Translations under genes and position numbers: made by a program
Part shown: positions 12,301 to 18,686 of the stretch, piece after piece
How the letters are laid out: the number at the start of each line of letters is the position of its first letter
Numbering within the stretch: the stretch's first letter is position 1
The notes under the pieces: generated by a model
Databases searched by the model: none
What the model was told of the DNA's origin: nothing
Seen by the model: only the letters and a program-made list of their open reading frames with translations
Assembly (NCBI RefSeq): GCF_002082565.1
Contig: NZ_CP020562.1
Span: forward strand, 3,286,001 to 3,350,000
Reading direction: 5' to 3'
DNA: 64,000 nucleotides
Origin: Halomonas sp. GT
GTDB lineage: Bacteria; Pseudomonadota; Gammaproteobacteria; Pseudomonadales; Halomonadaceae

Positions 12301-13963
12301 CCGATGCTACCGAGTCCCTACCGATGACAACGGCTGCTTCACCGGAAGCCACAACGCCACTACCAATAGCACTCGAGTCAACGCCTTGAGCTGAACTTAG
12401 GTAACCACCGGCATAGGATTGGTTACCAGACGCATCCGTTTGATAGCCAACCGCGGTAGAAAAGTTTCCTACTGCATTAGCTTCGGTACCTAAAGCGCTT
12501 GAGCGATCGCCCGTTGCTGTTGCGGTTTGACCATAGGCGGAAGAGTTATTACCACTGGCGGTACTGAACTCACCGAATGCTTGACCTCCATTACTAGCAT
12601 TTGCGCCGGTACCTACCGCCCAGGAGCCTGTTGCTACGGCACCACGGCCTATCGCACCGGTGTCAACGCCCGATGCGATACTATCTTTACCTATAGCAAT
12701 GGAATTTTCTGCCGTTGCCTGAGCAGACGTACCAAAAGCAAGTGAATCATTTCCCGTGGCTTGGGTATTATTAACCGTGTCTTGCTTCCAACCACCGTCA
12801 TCGATAGATGATGAACCCAAGGCAAAGGCACGATCGCCACTCGCTAACGCAGATGTACCGAGAGCAATTGATTCTTCACCCGTAGAGGTTGATACAGGAC
12901 CAATCGATAAACTTCGTGCACCTGTGGCGGCGCTTTGATAGCCAATAGAGAGAGATTGCGTGCCCGTCGCATAAGCAGCCGGACCGAGGGCAAAGGCACT
13001 GTTGTTAGAGGCAACTGCTGATCCACCAATCGAAACACCAAGAATGCCGCTTGCCTGACTATTAGAGCCTATCGCAATTCCACCACTTGCTACGCTAGCT
13101 TCAGCACCTAACGCAATAGGGGCGTTAACAACACTTTCGACATTACTATCCACGCCGTTATTATCTTGACGACGATAGGCATAGACACCAGCCCCATTTA
13201 CTGATGACTGGCTACCAATTGAGATCCCACGAGCACCTGCCGCTTCTGCCTGACCACCAATCGCAATAGCATTAGCAAATGTTGCTTGGGCGCCTTTGAC
13301 ATCATCAGCACCGATGGCAATTGAGTACAGACCTGAGGCCGTTGTAGAGTTAGCAACAGAAAGCGGGTTGGCATTATCTGCACCACCCGCGCCACCAATC
13401 GCAACAGCGTTACGTGCAGTGGCTTGACTACCAAAGCCCAAAGCAGTGCCAGATATTCCAGTCGCACGGCTTTCTAAACCAATCGCCGTCGCCCATTGAG
13501 CAGCACTGGTATTAAAACCGAAGGCGGCTCCACCACTTCCTGTCACCTCGCTAAATGTACCGTAGACAGTTGCTGCTGATTGAGTGTTACCATCGGCATT
13601 ACACCCTGCAACGGTTGAGTAGGTGCCACTGCCATCGATAGGATCTGCGGTGGTATTGCCAGTTGTTAACCTGCCAATTGCTATCCCTCCTCCTCCAGAC
13701 ACACAACTGCCACCATCTGAGGCAAATTTCCTTGCTTCAGCATCGAGACTTCCCAGCGGAGAAAGCATTGTCGCGAATGCGAACACAACACCTAATGTAA
13801 CAGGCCGAAGAAAAAACGTTATCGGTGAATGAATTGTTGAAGCTTCTGCCACTCGACCAATTTTTCCACTAGCTCCCGACTTACTACGACTACGCGCCGC
13901 TTCTGAAGCTACCACCAGCCGCCCAAGTGAACGATTCCAAACTAAACGAAATACATTATTCAT
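395..13963 (-). CDS. Giant trimeric autotransporter adhesin (YadA/AtaA family), 4,522 aa
   Basis: Predicted surface fibre that trimerises and mediates attachment (type Vc secretion). Residues 1-~30 (MNNVFRLVWNRSLGRLVVAS...) match the extended signal peptide region of this family, followed by a hydrophobic core and likely cleavage near LDAEA-77. Residues ~90-680 are YadA-head repeats of the SxAIGxxAxAxG kind. Residues ~706-1762 are six 176-residue stalk units. Four further head-plus-neck modules start near residues 1,940, 2,608, 3,185 and 3,619, separated by stalk and neck motifs (TDAINGSQLFASNQ). The last ~70 residues (from WMPGKSMVGVGAG to GAGWHW) are the four-strand membrane anchor ending in an aromatic residue. 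No internal stop or frameshift is seen over 13.6 kb. Two cysteines (SCVSG, AGCNADG) lie just after the signal. ATG 13963 has GGGAG at 7 nt. The protein is longer than AtaA of Acinetobacter Tol 5 (about 3,630 aa). Ligand unknown. Confidence 0.95.
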   Translation of the reverse strand: MNNVFRLVWNRSLGRLVVASEAARSRSKSGASGKIGRVAEASTIHSPITFFLRPVTLGVVFAFATMLSPLGSLDAEARKFASDGGSCVSGGGGIAIGRLTTGNTTADPIDGSGTYSTVAGCNADGNTQSAATVYGTFSEVTGSGGAAFGFNTSAAQWATAIGLESRATGISGTALGFGSQATARNAVAIGGAGGADNANPLSVANSTTASGLYSIAIGADDVKGAQATFANAIAIGGQAEAAGARGISIGSQSSVNGAGVYAYRRQDNNGVDSNVESVVNAPIALGAEASVASGGIAIGSNSQASGILGVSIGGSAVASNNSAFALGPAAYATGTQSLSIGYQSAATGARSLSIGPVSTSTGEESIALGTSALASGDRAFALGSSSIDDGGWKQDTVNNTQATGNDSLAFGTSAQATAENSIAIGKDSIASGVDTGAIGRGAVATGSWAVGTGANASNGGQAFGEFSTASGNNSSAYGQTATATGDRSSALGTEANAVGNFSTAVGYQTDASGNQSYAGGYLSSAQGVDSSAIGSGVVASGEAAVVIGRDSVASGLQSFAAGHNTDASGQDAVALGTAAEASGLSAIAISRGAFALADYATALGGESNANAIYATAIGSFSTADAESSTAIGDQSNAVLEDSVALGSNSTADTAAGINGYIPFGATAADTTAINNTVATQAAVDVGSRQITSVAAGTANDDAVNVSQLIASQSSVDAGTNIANVVEEENPNGGTIYTVNADGASVSAGSGAVDVTAAAPDADNVTDYAVDLSQASKDSLLLADSALQTVVTQIDGTDVKTLDENDNVANFISGQNIELSDDGGAIEIATADNVTFTDVQTDTLTAGPVSIGAGGIDAGNTTISNLADGVNAQDAVNLSQLEGAAAASRTEVTAGTNVASVDQTTGANGQDIYTVNADGASVSAGSGAVDVTAAAPDADNVTDYAVDLSQASKDSLTLADSALQTVVTQIDGTEVKTLDQNDNVANFISGQNIELSDNGGAIEIATADNVTFTDVQTDTLTAGPVSIGAGGIDAGNTTISNLADGVNAQDAVNLSQLEGAAAASRTEVTAGTNVASVDQTTGANGQDIYTVNADGASVSAGSGAVDVTAAAPDADNVTDYAVDLSQASKDSLTLADSALQTVVTQIDGTEVKTLDQNDNVANFISGQNIELSDNGGAIEIATADNVTFTDVQTDTLTAGPVSIGAGGIDAGNTTISNLADGVNAQDAVNLSQLEGAAAASRTEVTAGTNVASVDQTTGANGQDIYTVNADGASVSAGSGAVDVTAAAPDADNVTDYAVDLSQASKDSLTLADSALQTVVTQIDGTEVKTLDQNDNVANFISGQNIELSDDGGAIEIATADNVTFTDVQTDTLTAGPVNIGAGGIDAGNTIISNLADGVNAQDAVNLSQLEGAAAASRTAVEAGTNVASVDQTTGANGQDIYTVNADGASVSAGSGAVDVTAAAPDADNVTDYAVDLSQASKDSLTLADSALQTVVTQIDGTEVKTLDQNDNVANFISGQNIELSDDGGAIEIATADNVTFTDVQTDTLTAGPVNIGAGGIDAGNTIISNLADGVNAQDAVNLSQLEGAAAASRTAVEAGTNVASVDQTTGANGQDIYTVNADGASVSAGSGAVDVTAAAPDANNVTDYAVDLSQASKDSLTLADSALQTVVTQIDGTEVKTLDQNDNVANFISGQNIELSDNGGAIEIATADNVTFTDVQTDTMTAGPVNIGVGGIDAGNTTISNLADGVNAQDAVNLSQLEGAAEASRTEVTAGTNVASVDQTTGANGQDIYTVNADGASVSAGSGAVDVTAAAPDANNVTDYAVDLSQASKDSLTLADSALQTVVTQVDGTEVKTLDQNDNVANFISGNNIELSDDNGAIEIATSADLTADSLTINNGGPTLNDNGIDMNDNRITNVGEAVDGGDAINLDYFDANRTRYYSVNDGGTIGGNFNNDGATGLNAIASGVNATASGNGAVAMGFGASAPINDSLALGSGSVVDRALAPDSGFIPAGSATIEFNTTDKELLGAISVGDDDSYRQITNVADGTEAQDAVTVRQLQGAVGSVIDSGTKYFRANSTEPDSLAVGNDSIAVGPTTVTNGENGIGMGNGAIVGQMAPGGTAIGNNAEVLLSDGIAFGTNARSEAQQGIALGAGATVSHDQSVALGSNSVTEDAVATSGVTIAGDSYTFAGTIPDSTVSIGSAGNERTLTNVAAGRVSETSTDAINGSQLFASNQAIEEVSTIANTGWDIQTNGDTATNVAPGDTVQMIDGQNIAITRNGTDITVATVDSPQFGNVTVNTGGGDTINGLSNLTFDPDNFTSGQAASEDQLKAVSDVANTGWNIQANGDTATNVAPDDTVQMLNGKNVEITRNGTDITVATADSVAFDDVAITGGPTLTGGGIDMNNTTISNLADGVNAQDAVNLSQLEGAAAASRTEVTAGTNVASVDQTTGADGQGIYTVNADGASVSAGSGAVDVTAAAPDADNVTDYAVDLSQASKDSLTLADSALQTVVTQIDGTEVKTLDQNDNVANFISGNNIELSDDNGAIEIATSADLTADSLTINNGGPTLNDNGIDMNDNRITNVGEAVDGGDAINLDYFDANRTRYYSVNDGGTIGGNYNNDGATGLNAIASGVNATASGNGAVAMGFGASAPINDSLALGSGSVVDRALAPDSGFIPAGSATIEFNTTDKELLGAISVGDDDSYRQITNVADGTEAQDAVTVRQLQGAVGSVITTGIKYYRANSDDPDAIAAGDDSLAIGPNTVTNGDNGIGMGNGAIVGQMAPGGTAIGNNAEVLLSDGVAFGTNARSEAQQGIALGAGATVSHDQSVALGSNSVTEDTVATSGVTIAGDSYTFAGTAPDSTVSIGSTGNERTLTNVAAGRVSETSTDAINGSQLFASNQAIEEVSTIANTGWDIQANGDAATNVAPGDTVQLLDGKNVDITRNGTDITVATADSVAFDNVAITGGPTLNGGGIDMNSTTISNLADGLDAQDAVNLSQLQNSAAASRTEVAGGSNVASVDQATGADGQAIYTVNADGASVSAGSGAVDVTAAAPDADNVTDYAVDLSQASKDSLTLADSALQTVVTQIDGTDVKTLDQNDNVANFISGQNIELSDDGGAIEIATSSNLTADSLTINNGPTLNGNGIDMGGNSITNLGDPVNDGDALNLQYFNENRVRYFSVNDNGVIGGNFNNDGATGLNAMASGVGAIADSEGAVAMGFGANALVRGSLAIGSGSVSDRALAPESGFISAGSATIEFNTTDKELLGAISVGDSDSYRQIINVADGTEAQDAVTVRQLQGAIGSVVETGTKYFHANSTAPDSLAVGNDSIAVGPTTVTNGDNGIGMGNGAIVGQMAPGGTAIGNNAEVLLSDGVAFGTNARSEAQQGIALGAGATVSHDQSVALGSNSTTDEPVATQGITLIGNDYSFAGNTPDSTVSIGSAGNERTLTNVAAGRVSETSTDAINGSQLFASNQAIEEVSAAANAGWNVTDGTNAANIGPNGEVTFTGDSNLTVAQTGIDDAGEVEITLNRDLDLDSVTAGNSELTSAGLSVDDGNGNLTTVTSDGLTIAGGPSITASGGIDANNQVISNVGTPVDDGDALNLQYFNENRARYYSVNDGGTVGGNFNNDGATGLNAIASGVDASASGDGAVAMGFGANAPIRDSLALGSGSVVDRALAPDSGFIPAGAATIEFNTTDKELLGAISVGDSDSYRQITNVADGTQAQDAVTVRQLQGAVGSVVESGTKYFRANSSAPDAAAVGNDSIAVGPTTVTNGDNGIGIGNGAIVGQMAPGGTAIGDSAEVLLSDGIAFGSNARSEAQQGIALGAGATVSHDQSVALGSNSTTDESVATQGITLIGNDYSFAGTTPTSTISVSSVGNERTITNVAAGRVSATSTDAINGSQLFASNQAIEEVSATANAGWNLSVEDGDASNVAPTGEVNLLSDDGNILITQATVNDREEVAFGLSDDLSIGNSLTVGQDGPVISNEGITNLAEGGVSADSKDAINGSQLYATNQWIEVLENSVTNVVGDGSDEYITNNGLGIRYVRTNDSGLAVSDAFAQGQGSTAVGYEAVASADRALAMGYDAVASHQGSVALGEGARTAAAVGTASVEIAGQTYQFAGASPVATVSVGSVGAERTVTNVSAGRISAESTDAINGSQLYATNQAVGALDNRVNSVEGDINNITNDLEDLGNRAVAYDRNDDGSVNYDTITLEGDGGTKITNVAPGDIAQNSSDAVNGSQLWDVQNQITNIEQGGSKYFRANSDGPAADPQGADSIAMGPSSVAAGDRSVASGAGAQATADGSVALGADSVADREGMNGERERFSNESVASTQGAVSVGSEGNERQITNVAGGTQATDAVNVRQLDAVQRGAVNYDRDEDGNVDYSTITLKGDEGTTITNVAPGINANDAANVGQLNDLGRRFENEIVNVYGRIDDVERNANAGSASAIAASTVPQAWMPGKSMVGVGAGTYGGESAVSVGISRLSDNGRWIIQGKVTGDSQSNFGAGVGAGWHW
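2210..8170. repeat. Four dispersed ~0.93-kb head-neck modules inside the adhesin gene
   Basis: Four copies lie at about 2210-3140, 3510-4445, 5230-6165 and 7230-8170. Each encodes, in order, RYYSVNDGG, a YadA-type head run (ASGxGAVAMGFGA, DSLALGSGSV), ELLGAISVGD, AQDAVTVRQLQGAVGSV, a second head run and the neck motif SxTSTDAINGSQLFASNQ. Copies three and four (5230-6165, 7230-8170) are closest to each other. The sections between copies differ in length and sequence, so these were spread by segmental duplication rather than as a simple tandem array. Confidence 0.85.
8681..11848. repeat. Six tandem 528-bp repeats inside the adhesin gene
   Basis: The landmark ttctaattgg recurs at 8681, 9209, 9737, 10265, 10793 and 11321, always exactly 528 bp apart. 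Each unit encodes 176 residues running from AGTNVASVDQTTGANGQ through NLADGVNAQDAVNLSQLEG. The units starting at 10265 and 10793 appear identical at nucleotide level, and those at 9209 and 9737 differ by very few bases. The unit nearest the N-terminus (11321-11848) is diverged at its outer end. Half-units recur near 6300-6700 and 4570-4950. Such identity implies recent duplication or gene conversion and predicts length variation. Confidence 0.95.
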
Positions 13964-14030
13964 TCCCGTGCTCCCATTAACGTTGTTAGGAATTATTGTG
14001 ATTAGTTTTTCTAGCTTCTTGGGCGGTAGG

Positions 14031-14090
14031 TAGGGGTTACCTAATTAAGCTCACTCTTATCACCAAGCCTAAAAGGTCACATAACCCCTA
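14031..14090. promoter_or_regulatory. Inverted repeat taggggtta ... taaccccta in adhesin leader
   Basis: A perfect 9-bp inverted repeat: arms at 14031-14039 and 14082-14090 with 42 bp between. It lies 68-127 bp upstream of the adhesin start, so it could be a pair of operator half-sites or a leader-RNA stem. Function is not established. Confidence 0.35.
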
Positions 14091-14092
14091 TC

Positions 14093-14109
14093 TCACAATT
14101 TTTTTGTGA
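14093..14109. promoter_or_regulatory. Inverted repeat TCACAA-ttttt-TTGTGA in adhesin leader
   Basis: A 6-bp perfect inverted repeat around a five-T centre, adjacent to the preceding inverted repeat and about 130 bp upstream of the adhesin start. The arrangement is the reverse of a CRP site (TGTGA-N6-TCACA), so I do not call it CRP. Possible operator or A/T-rich stem; weak evidence. Confidence 0.3.
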
Positions 14110-14758
14110 AACGATTATTAACTATTTGCAGAAAAAACAGCGGCGCCTGAAACTTTATTTAATACTGAAGCTAGCACAGGGAAGTGGCCGCCTCCACACT
14201 ATGAATAAACGTAAATTGAAAAATCAGAGGAAATCTTTTTTCAGACTTTGGTGATAGAAATAAGCAGCAATCAACAAAAGCACCTACGCATCAACCGTCG
14301 ATTTCAATTAGACGCTATCGATATGTAGGTTAAACTGAGAGTAAGCACTTACTAATTAAAATCCAAAAAATCGATTAAAACAAAAAAAATCAATCGTTAA
14401 CTAAAATTATTTATTTACACCTTTGACACCAATTTACATTTCAGCCGACATGCGTATTCTGGGAAGTAGCTGACTTGCAACGTCGTTCGAACACGTTTGG
14501 GGTTGAACATGCTGTTTCGACAACATTGGTAGAGGAAAGATAAGGGACTACTAAACACGACTTGGCAGGTATGCTCAGTGCCTGCTGTTATCATCAGTCG
14601 TTAATAAAAGAGGGGCTTAACGAGCTTTTCTACTTGCAAAGCTCATAGTTCAGAGCAAGTATCTAATTATGGCACTTTGACGCTCTTTTTAGATCTAAGT
14701 AAAAAATGCAACCTATGCTGCTCACTTTCACTGACGAGACCTGACTTGGATACAGCCT

Positions 14759-15499
14759 ATGCGCATTGCAGTAGTAGAAGATGAGAAGGTGGTATCGGAG
14801 CGCATCGAAAAAGCGCTTACAGATGGCTTTGCCGAGCGAGGCATAGAGGCAAACATCTTCTCTTTCGAGACCAGTAAGGCATTTATTCATACTGCCAGCC
14901 GCAATACATTCGATTTAGTCATACTTGATTGGCACTTGCCTGACGGCACCGGTATTGCGCTGCTTAACTGGATGAAAACCTACCTACAGATTATTCCTGC
15001 TGTGCTAATGGTGACTCTGCGGCAAGAAGAATCTGATATTATTCAAGCCTTAAACGCGGGGGCTGACGACTTCATCAGCAAGCCTTTTAGACCGCGCGAA
15101 CTGGCAGCAAGAGCCTATGCATCAACTCGACGCCATTCGCTACGCACTCCAAGTGTTGCTCAGCAGCAAACATTGGAGTTTGGCCGCATTAAGCTTAATA
15201 CCAATCGTGAAACAGCCTACGTGGACGGAGAAGAAGTATCGTTAACAAGGCAGGAGTTTCGCTTAGCCTTTCTTCTACTAAACCAGCTAGGCAGCCCGCT
15301 TTCACGCTCTTACCTATATGAGTATGTATGGGGTAAAAGTGATCCACCCGGCACACGTACACTAGACGTGCATATTCACCGAGTGCGCAAGAAACTTAGC
15401 CTTACGTCGGAGTTTGGTTGGAATCTTGTTTCGGTATATGGCTATGGCTACCGATTACAGGCGCTTGATGAGCTAACTGACGAATCTTCAGACGAATAA
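14759..15499 (+). CDS. Orphan OmpR/PhoB-family response regulator
   Basis: DNA-binding response regulator, 246 aa. Residues ~1-120 are a receiver domain with the acidic pair in VVEDE (7-9), the phospho-acceptor D57 in VILDWHLPDG, T86 in MVTLR and K108 in DDFISKPF. Residues ~138-235 are a winged-helix output domain (LTRQEFRLAFLLLNQ, SRSYLYEYVWG, TLDVHIHRVRKKL, VYGYGYRL). No histidine kinase is adjacent, so its partner is unknown. It is divergent from the giant adhesin, with which it shares a 795-bp intergenic region, so adhesin control is a reasonable but unproven guess. ATG 14759 has only a weak ribosome site (ttgga), but the start fits the family N-terminus. A terminator follows. Confidence 0.9.
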   Translation: MRIAVVEDEKVVSERIEKALTDGFAERGIEANIFSFETSKAFIHTASRNTFDLVILDWHLPDGTGIALLNWMKTYLQIIPAVLMVTLRQEESDIIQALNAGADDFISKPFRPRELAARAYASTRRHSLRTPSVAQQQTLEFGRIKLNTNRETAYVDGEEVSLTRQEFRLAFLLLNQLGSPLSRSYLYEYVWGKSDPPGTRTLDVHIHRVRKKLSLTSEFGWNLVSVYGYGYRLQALDELTDESSDE

Positions 15500-15522
15500 A
15501 ACACGCTATCAGACTTTAATAG

Positions 15523-15562
15523 AAAAACCCGCTTCGGAAACAGTTATCCCAAGCGGGTTTTT
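15523..15562. terminator. Bidirectional terminator between response regulator and purC
   Basis: Perfect 12-bp stem: aaaaacccgctt (15523-15534) pairs with aagcgggttttt (15551-15562), giving T-runs on both strands. It sits between two convergent genes. Confidence 0.85.
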
Positions 15563-15612
15563 ACTATACGAGCGTATCAGCACAAACGTGCTATGACAGA
15601 TATGCTATGGCA

Positions 15613-16326
15613 TTAATCAATATGAATACCAATCCGTCGTGCTACTTCTTCATACGCTTCAATGACACCGCCTAACCCCTGGCGGAAGCGATCCTTATCA
15701 AGCTTTTCTCGGGTATTGGCATCCCATAAGCGACAGCCATCCGGAGAGAACTCATCGCCAAGGATTACATCGCCTTTAAAGACGCCAAACTCAAGCTTGT
15801 AATCGACTAGCAACATATCGCCTTCAGCAAAAAGCTGCTTAAGCACATGGTTCACTTTAAAAGTAAGTGACTTCATTTTTACCAGTTGCTCGGGGGTTGC
15901 CCAACCAAAGGTTTCTGCTAGCGACTCGTTAATCATTGGGTCTCCCTTCTCATCGTTCTTTAAGAACAATTCAAAGGTAGGCGGATTCAAACTGATGCCC
16001 TCTTCCACCCCCAGACGCTTAACTAGGCCTCCTGCTGCAATGTTGCGAACAACGCATTCAACTGGAATCATCTCCATCTTTTTTACTAAGCTTTCAGTGT
16101 CAGAAAGCTGCTTCTCAAAATGGGTAGGAATCCCCGCCTCTTCCAGGCGCTGCATAATGAAAGCATTGAAAATGTTGTTCACTTTGCCTTTACGGGCAAG
16201 TGACTCTTTCTTTTTACCATCAAAAGCACTGGTATCATCACGAAAGTGCAGTACCAACAAATCAGGGTCGTCGGTGGTATAAACTGATTTCGCTTTACCA
16301 GCGTAGAGTTCTTGGCGCTTTTCCAT
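15613..16326 (-). CDS. purC: Phosphoribosylaminoimidazole-succinocarboxamide (SAICAR) synthase
   Basis: ATP-dependent ligation of CAIR and aspartate in de novo purine synthesis; cytosolic. The sequence is full family length: 237 aa, the same as E. coli PurC, beginning [16 protein letters not shown] with the ATP-binding KxKxVY segment, then [33 protein letters not shown], and the C-terminal [18 protein letters not shown] and [10 protein letters not shown] motifs. I start it at ATG 16326, which has GGAG about 5 nt upstream; a longer frame from TTG 16347 lacks a ribosome site and adds seven non-conserved residues. It is the last gene of dapA-bamC-purC, the same order as in E. coli, and ends against a bidirectional terminator. 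Confidence 0.95.
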   Translation of the reverse strand: MEKRQELYAGKAKSVYTTDDPDLLVLHFRDDTSAFDGKKKESLARKGKVNNIFNAFIMQRLEEAGIPTHFEKQLSDTESLVKKMEMIPVECVVRNIAAGGLVKRLGVEEGISLNPPTFELFLKNDEKGDPMINESLAETFGWATPEQLVKMKSLTFKVNHVLKQLFAEGDMLLVDYKLEFGVFKGDVILGDEFSPDGCRLWDANTREKLDKDRFRQGLGGVIEAYEEVARRIGIHID

Positions 16327-16356
16327 AGGGGCTCCGAAATATTTCAAAATTAAAAA

Positions 16357-17337
16357 TTAACGTAGGTAGCCGGAGACACGCTCAAGCAGCTCGCGCTGAT
16401 CATCAGCATTGAAACTACGCTCACTGGCATTAATCGCACGCAGAATGGTCTTGTCACCGTTAGGTTGAAGGGCAAGACGAATTTGCTGCGACATACGGCG
16501 TACATCGGGACTGAAAACAATTTGCAGAGGATTGCGGCCTCGCTCAGTCTCGGTCATATACTCAACCAAGAATTCATAGTTTTCAGCAGAAGTGGCTAAT
16601 AGGTCACGCTGACCTTCGACACTAAAGTCGAGCTCAAGATAGTGATCCAGCTCCGCCCAAACTCGATCAATAGATTGAGGGATCACAACTTCCCACTCGT
16701 CGCCCTGCTGACGCATTTGAAGCGCCTGATCTTGTGCGAGTCGTTGAGCCGTCCAAGAAGATGCGCTAGCAGTGGCACTGCGTGCGCCTAGATACTGCTC
16801 TAGGGCATCAAGACACCCAGCCACGCTTTGCCCTGCTTGCTCACAGCGCACCTCACTACTGCCCGCCCTAAGCGCGCTTTGTAGTTTCAACGTGGCTTGA
16901 GAGGTCACTATGACACCTTGATTCGCATCGCTTTGCTGAATACCTAGCTGCCGACTATTCGCGAACGCTTCTAACTGAGGCCAAACGGCTCCCGTATCTG
17001 CCGCGATCACCAACCATGTTTGATTACCCACCTGACGGCGCTCTACGAATTCAGGTTCTAAACCGCTCCCAATCGTCAACGTCTGAGGGGGGGCAATTTC
17101 GGCCGCCTCATCAATACGGCTACCTTGCATCGCTACCTGGGGTACAGGCATGGCATCACGGTAACGCTGAGTATTGCGAGTTTCTGGAAGTAATAAAGGG
17201 GGCGCTGGAGCAGCTTCAGTGTAATCCAAATTGCGGTCGTGGTAGTAACCATCGCGCGCACATCCAGCAAGCGTGACAGCCGTTGCGAGAACCAGCGGTA
17301 TCCATTTAAGCGCACGTTTTTCAAGCACAGAGCTCAT
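16357..17337 (-). CDS. bamC: Outer membrane assembly lipoprotein BamC
   Basis: Accessory lipoprotein of the Bam complex that inserts beta-barrels into the outer membrane. 326 aa (E. coli 344). Residues 1-~25 are a lipoprotein signal ending in TLAGC, followed by a long flexible Pro/Ala-rich stretch that contacts BamD in E. coli, then two helix-grip domains (around residues 95-200 and 210-320; note WLVIAADTGAVWPQLEAF and VVIPQSIDRVWAELDHYL, the same motif repeated). ATG 17337 is chosen because AAGG precedes it by 7-8 nt; TTG 17340 just upstream adds nothing. The gene lies between dapA and purC, 30 nt from purC, so it is likely one transcript. Confidence 0.9.
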   Translation of the reverse strand: MSSVLEKRALKWIPLVLATAVTLAGCARDGYYHDRNLDYTEAAPAPPLLLPETRNTQRYRDAMPVPQVAMQGSRIDEAAEIAPPQTLTIGSGLEPEFVERRQVGNQTWLVIAADTGAVWPQLEAFANSRQLGIQQSDANQGVIVTSQATLKLQSALRAGSSEVRCEQAGQSVAGCLDALEQYLGARSATASASSWTAQRLAQDQALQMRQQGDEWEVVIPQSIDRVWAELDHYLELDFSVEGQRDLLATSAENYEFLVEYMTETERGRNPLQIVFSPDVRRMSQQIRLALQPNGDKTILRAINASERSFNADDQRELLERVSGYLR

Positions 17338-17418
17338 CAAGCCACCTTAACAGTCAACAGATCGAGTACTCGACGCGTTAACAAACCACGCCGAGTAACA
17401 AAAGGGGATTACGTCGAA

Positions 17419-18303
17419 TTACTCCTCTACGACGCCCGCCAGCTGCAGCGCTTCACTAACAGTGGCGTGGTACTTTTCCGACAGCCAAGTTAACGGCAGA
17501 CGAATCCCTGCGTCCATATACCCCATGCGATGCAGTGCCCACTTAACCGGAATAGGGTTCGCTTCAATGCCCAAATTGGTATGTAACGGCATCAAACGCG
17601 TATTAATTTGGTGAGCCTTGTCCGAATCACCTGCCACGGCTGCAGCACAGAGTTCATGCATCGCTTTAGGCGCTACGTTCGCAGTAACAGAAATATCTCC
17701 GTGGCCACCCATCAACATAAAGTCGCAGGCAGTGGCATCGTCGCCGGAGTAGAGCATAAAATCACTGCCCTTCAAGCGAGTAATTAGATCCTCAGCGCGC
17801 TCAAGGTTCCCAGTAGCATCTTTCAAACCGATAATATTCTTTACCTCGGCTAAACGTACTACCGTTTCATTATATAGATCAGAACAAGTACGGCCGGGAA
17901 CGTTATATAGAATTACCGGCAATTTGCTTCCTTCAGCCACCGCTTTGAAATGCTGATAGAGGCCTTCTTGAGTCGGCTTGTTGTAGTAAGGGCAAACCGA
18001 TAGACAGTAATCTGCGCCGACTTCGCCAGCGTAGCGAGCTAATTCAACCGCCTCTGATGTAGCGTTCGCTCCCGTTCCAGCGATCACTGGAATGCGACCG
18101 TTCACTTCTTCTACCACGCTGCGGATCACATCAAAATGCTCAGCAAATGACATGGTAGTAGGTTCACCCGTGGTGCCCGCTGCGACAATGGCATCAGTGC
18201 CATTATCGAGGTGGAAGTTCACCAGGCGACGAAGCGCCTCCCAGTCGATGTCGCCATTGACCTTCATCGGCGTCGCCAGGGCGACAATGCTGCCTGTGAT
18301 CAT
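17419..18303 (-). CDS. dapA: 4-Hydroxy-tetrahydrodipicolinate synthase
   Basis: Condenses pyruvate with aspartate semialdehyde, the first committed step to diaminopimelate and lysine. 294 aa (E. coli 292). TIM-barrel motifs are complete: AGTTGEP (T44-T45), [11 protein letters not shown] (Y107), the substrate Tyr133 in ILYNVPGR with R138, and the Schiff-base Lys161 in [11 protein letters not shown] start it at ATG 18303, which has GAGG about 9 nt upstream and matches the family start MxTGSIVA; a frame extending upstream to 18324 has no ribosome site. First gene of dapA-bamC-purC. Its leader contains a 14-bp tandem repeat. Confidence 0.96.
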   Translation of the reverse strand: MITGSIVALATPMKVNGDIDWEALRRLVNFHLDNGTDAIVAAGTTGEPTTMSFAEHFDVIRSVVEEVNGRIPVIAGTGANATSEAVELARYAGEVGADYCLSVCPYYNKPTQEGLYQHFKAVAEGSKLPVILYNVPGRTCSDLYNETVVRLAEVKNIIGLKDATGNLERAEDLITRLKGSDFMLYSGDDATACDFMLMGGHGDISVTANVAPKAMHELCAAAVAGDSDKAHQINTRLMPLHTNLGIEANPIPVKWALHRMGYMDAGIRLPLTWLSEKYHATVSEALQLAGVVEE

Positions 18304-18622
18304 CCGTTTGTTCCTCACCTGCAAAATTAAAAATTAAGCTGCTGACGATGTTCATTGAAAATCGAGAAGCTTCGACCATAAGGGCTCTGTTTATAAGAGC
18401 CTGTTTATAAGAGCCTGCCCATACGAGCCTATCCACAAAAGCCCTGACGAGTAGAACGAGCACATCGGGGCGATTTAACCTACTGCCATTTTATGCTTTG
18501 GGCACTGTGCTGTCGTCCCAAGGCATGTTGCAGACAGCAAATGGTACTCAGGCGGCTCGAACCTGTACAGCGTAAAGCGCTGAGAGTTTTTTCGCCTACT
18601 CATTACTGGGCAACCATTCGCT
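18304..18622. other. Divergent intergenic region upstream of dapA and bcp
   Basis: No gene is supported here; the short frames present lack ribosome sites and recognisable sequence. It holds the dapA promoter region, the 14-bp tandem repeats at 18387-18442 and, at its right end, the bcp promoter. The repeats carry TTATAA, which could read as a -10 box on either strand. Confidence 0.5.
18387..18442. repeat. 14-bp tandem repeat, four units, dapA leader
   Basis: Unit ctgtttataagagc at 18387-18400 and 18401-18414 (identical), then degenerate copies ctgcccatacgagc and ctatccacaaaagc to 18442. A still weaker copy precedes at about 18372-18385. The repeats begin 84 bp upstream of the dapA start codon. 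Confidence 0.85.
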
Positions 18623-18651
18623 TTGACATAATAGCGTTACTTGCGTGTAAT
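18623..18651 (+). promoter_or_regulatory. Sigma-70 promoter of bcp
   Basis: A consensus -35 TTGACA (18623-18628), a 17-bp spacer and a -10 TGTAAT (18646-18651). It lies 36 bp upstream of the bcp start codon, leaving room for a leader that holds AAGGAG. Confidence 0.65.
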
Positions 18652-18686
18652 CAACTAAGTAAACCACCTTATTAAAGGAGCTATTC

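Larger units (their letters stand above)
13964..14758. other. 795-bp AT-rich divergent intergenic region between adhesin and response regulator
   Basis: I see no convincing gene here. It must hold the promoters of both flanking transcripts. The half near the adhesin is clearly AT-rich (A and T runs around 14100-14160 and 14340-14430) compared with the coding DNA on either side, a composition typical of H-NS-type silenced or heavily regulated promoters. A weak promoter-like pair for the regulator is TTGACG at 14677-14682 and TAAAAA at 14700-14705, 17 bp apart. Two inverted repeats near the adhesin end are listed separately. Confidence 0.6.

Noticed and set aside
401..13850. Numerous plus-strand reading frames of 60-210 codons opposite the adhesin
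   Set aside because: They repeat with the same 528-bp period as the adhesin, lack ribosome sites and resemble no protein; they are shadows of a low-stop, repetitive gene.
14093..14109. CRP/FNR site in the adhesin leader
   Set aside because: Half-sites are in the opposite order (TCACA-N7-TGTGA).
18493..18675. 60-codon frame between dapA and bcp
   Set aside because: No ribosome site; overlaps the strong bcp promoter.
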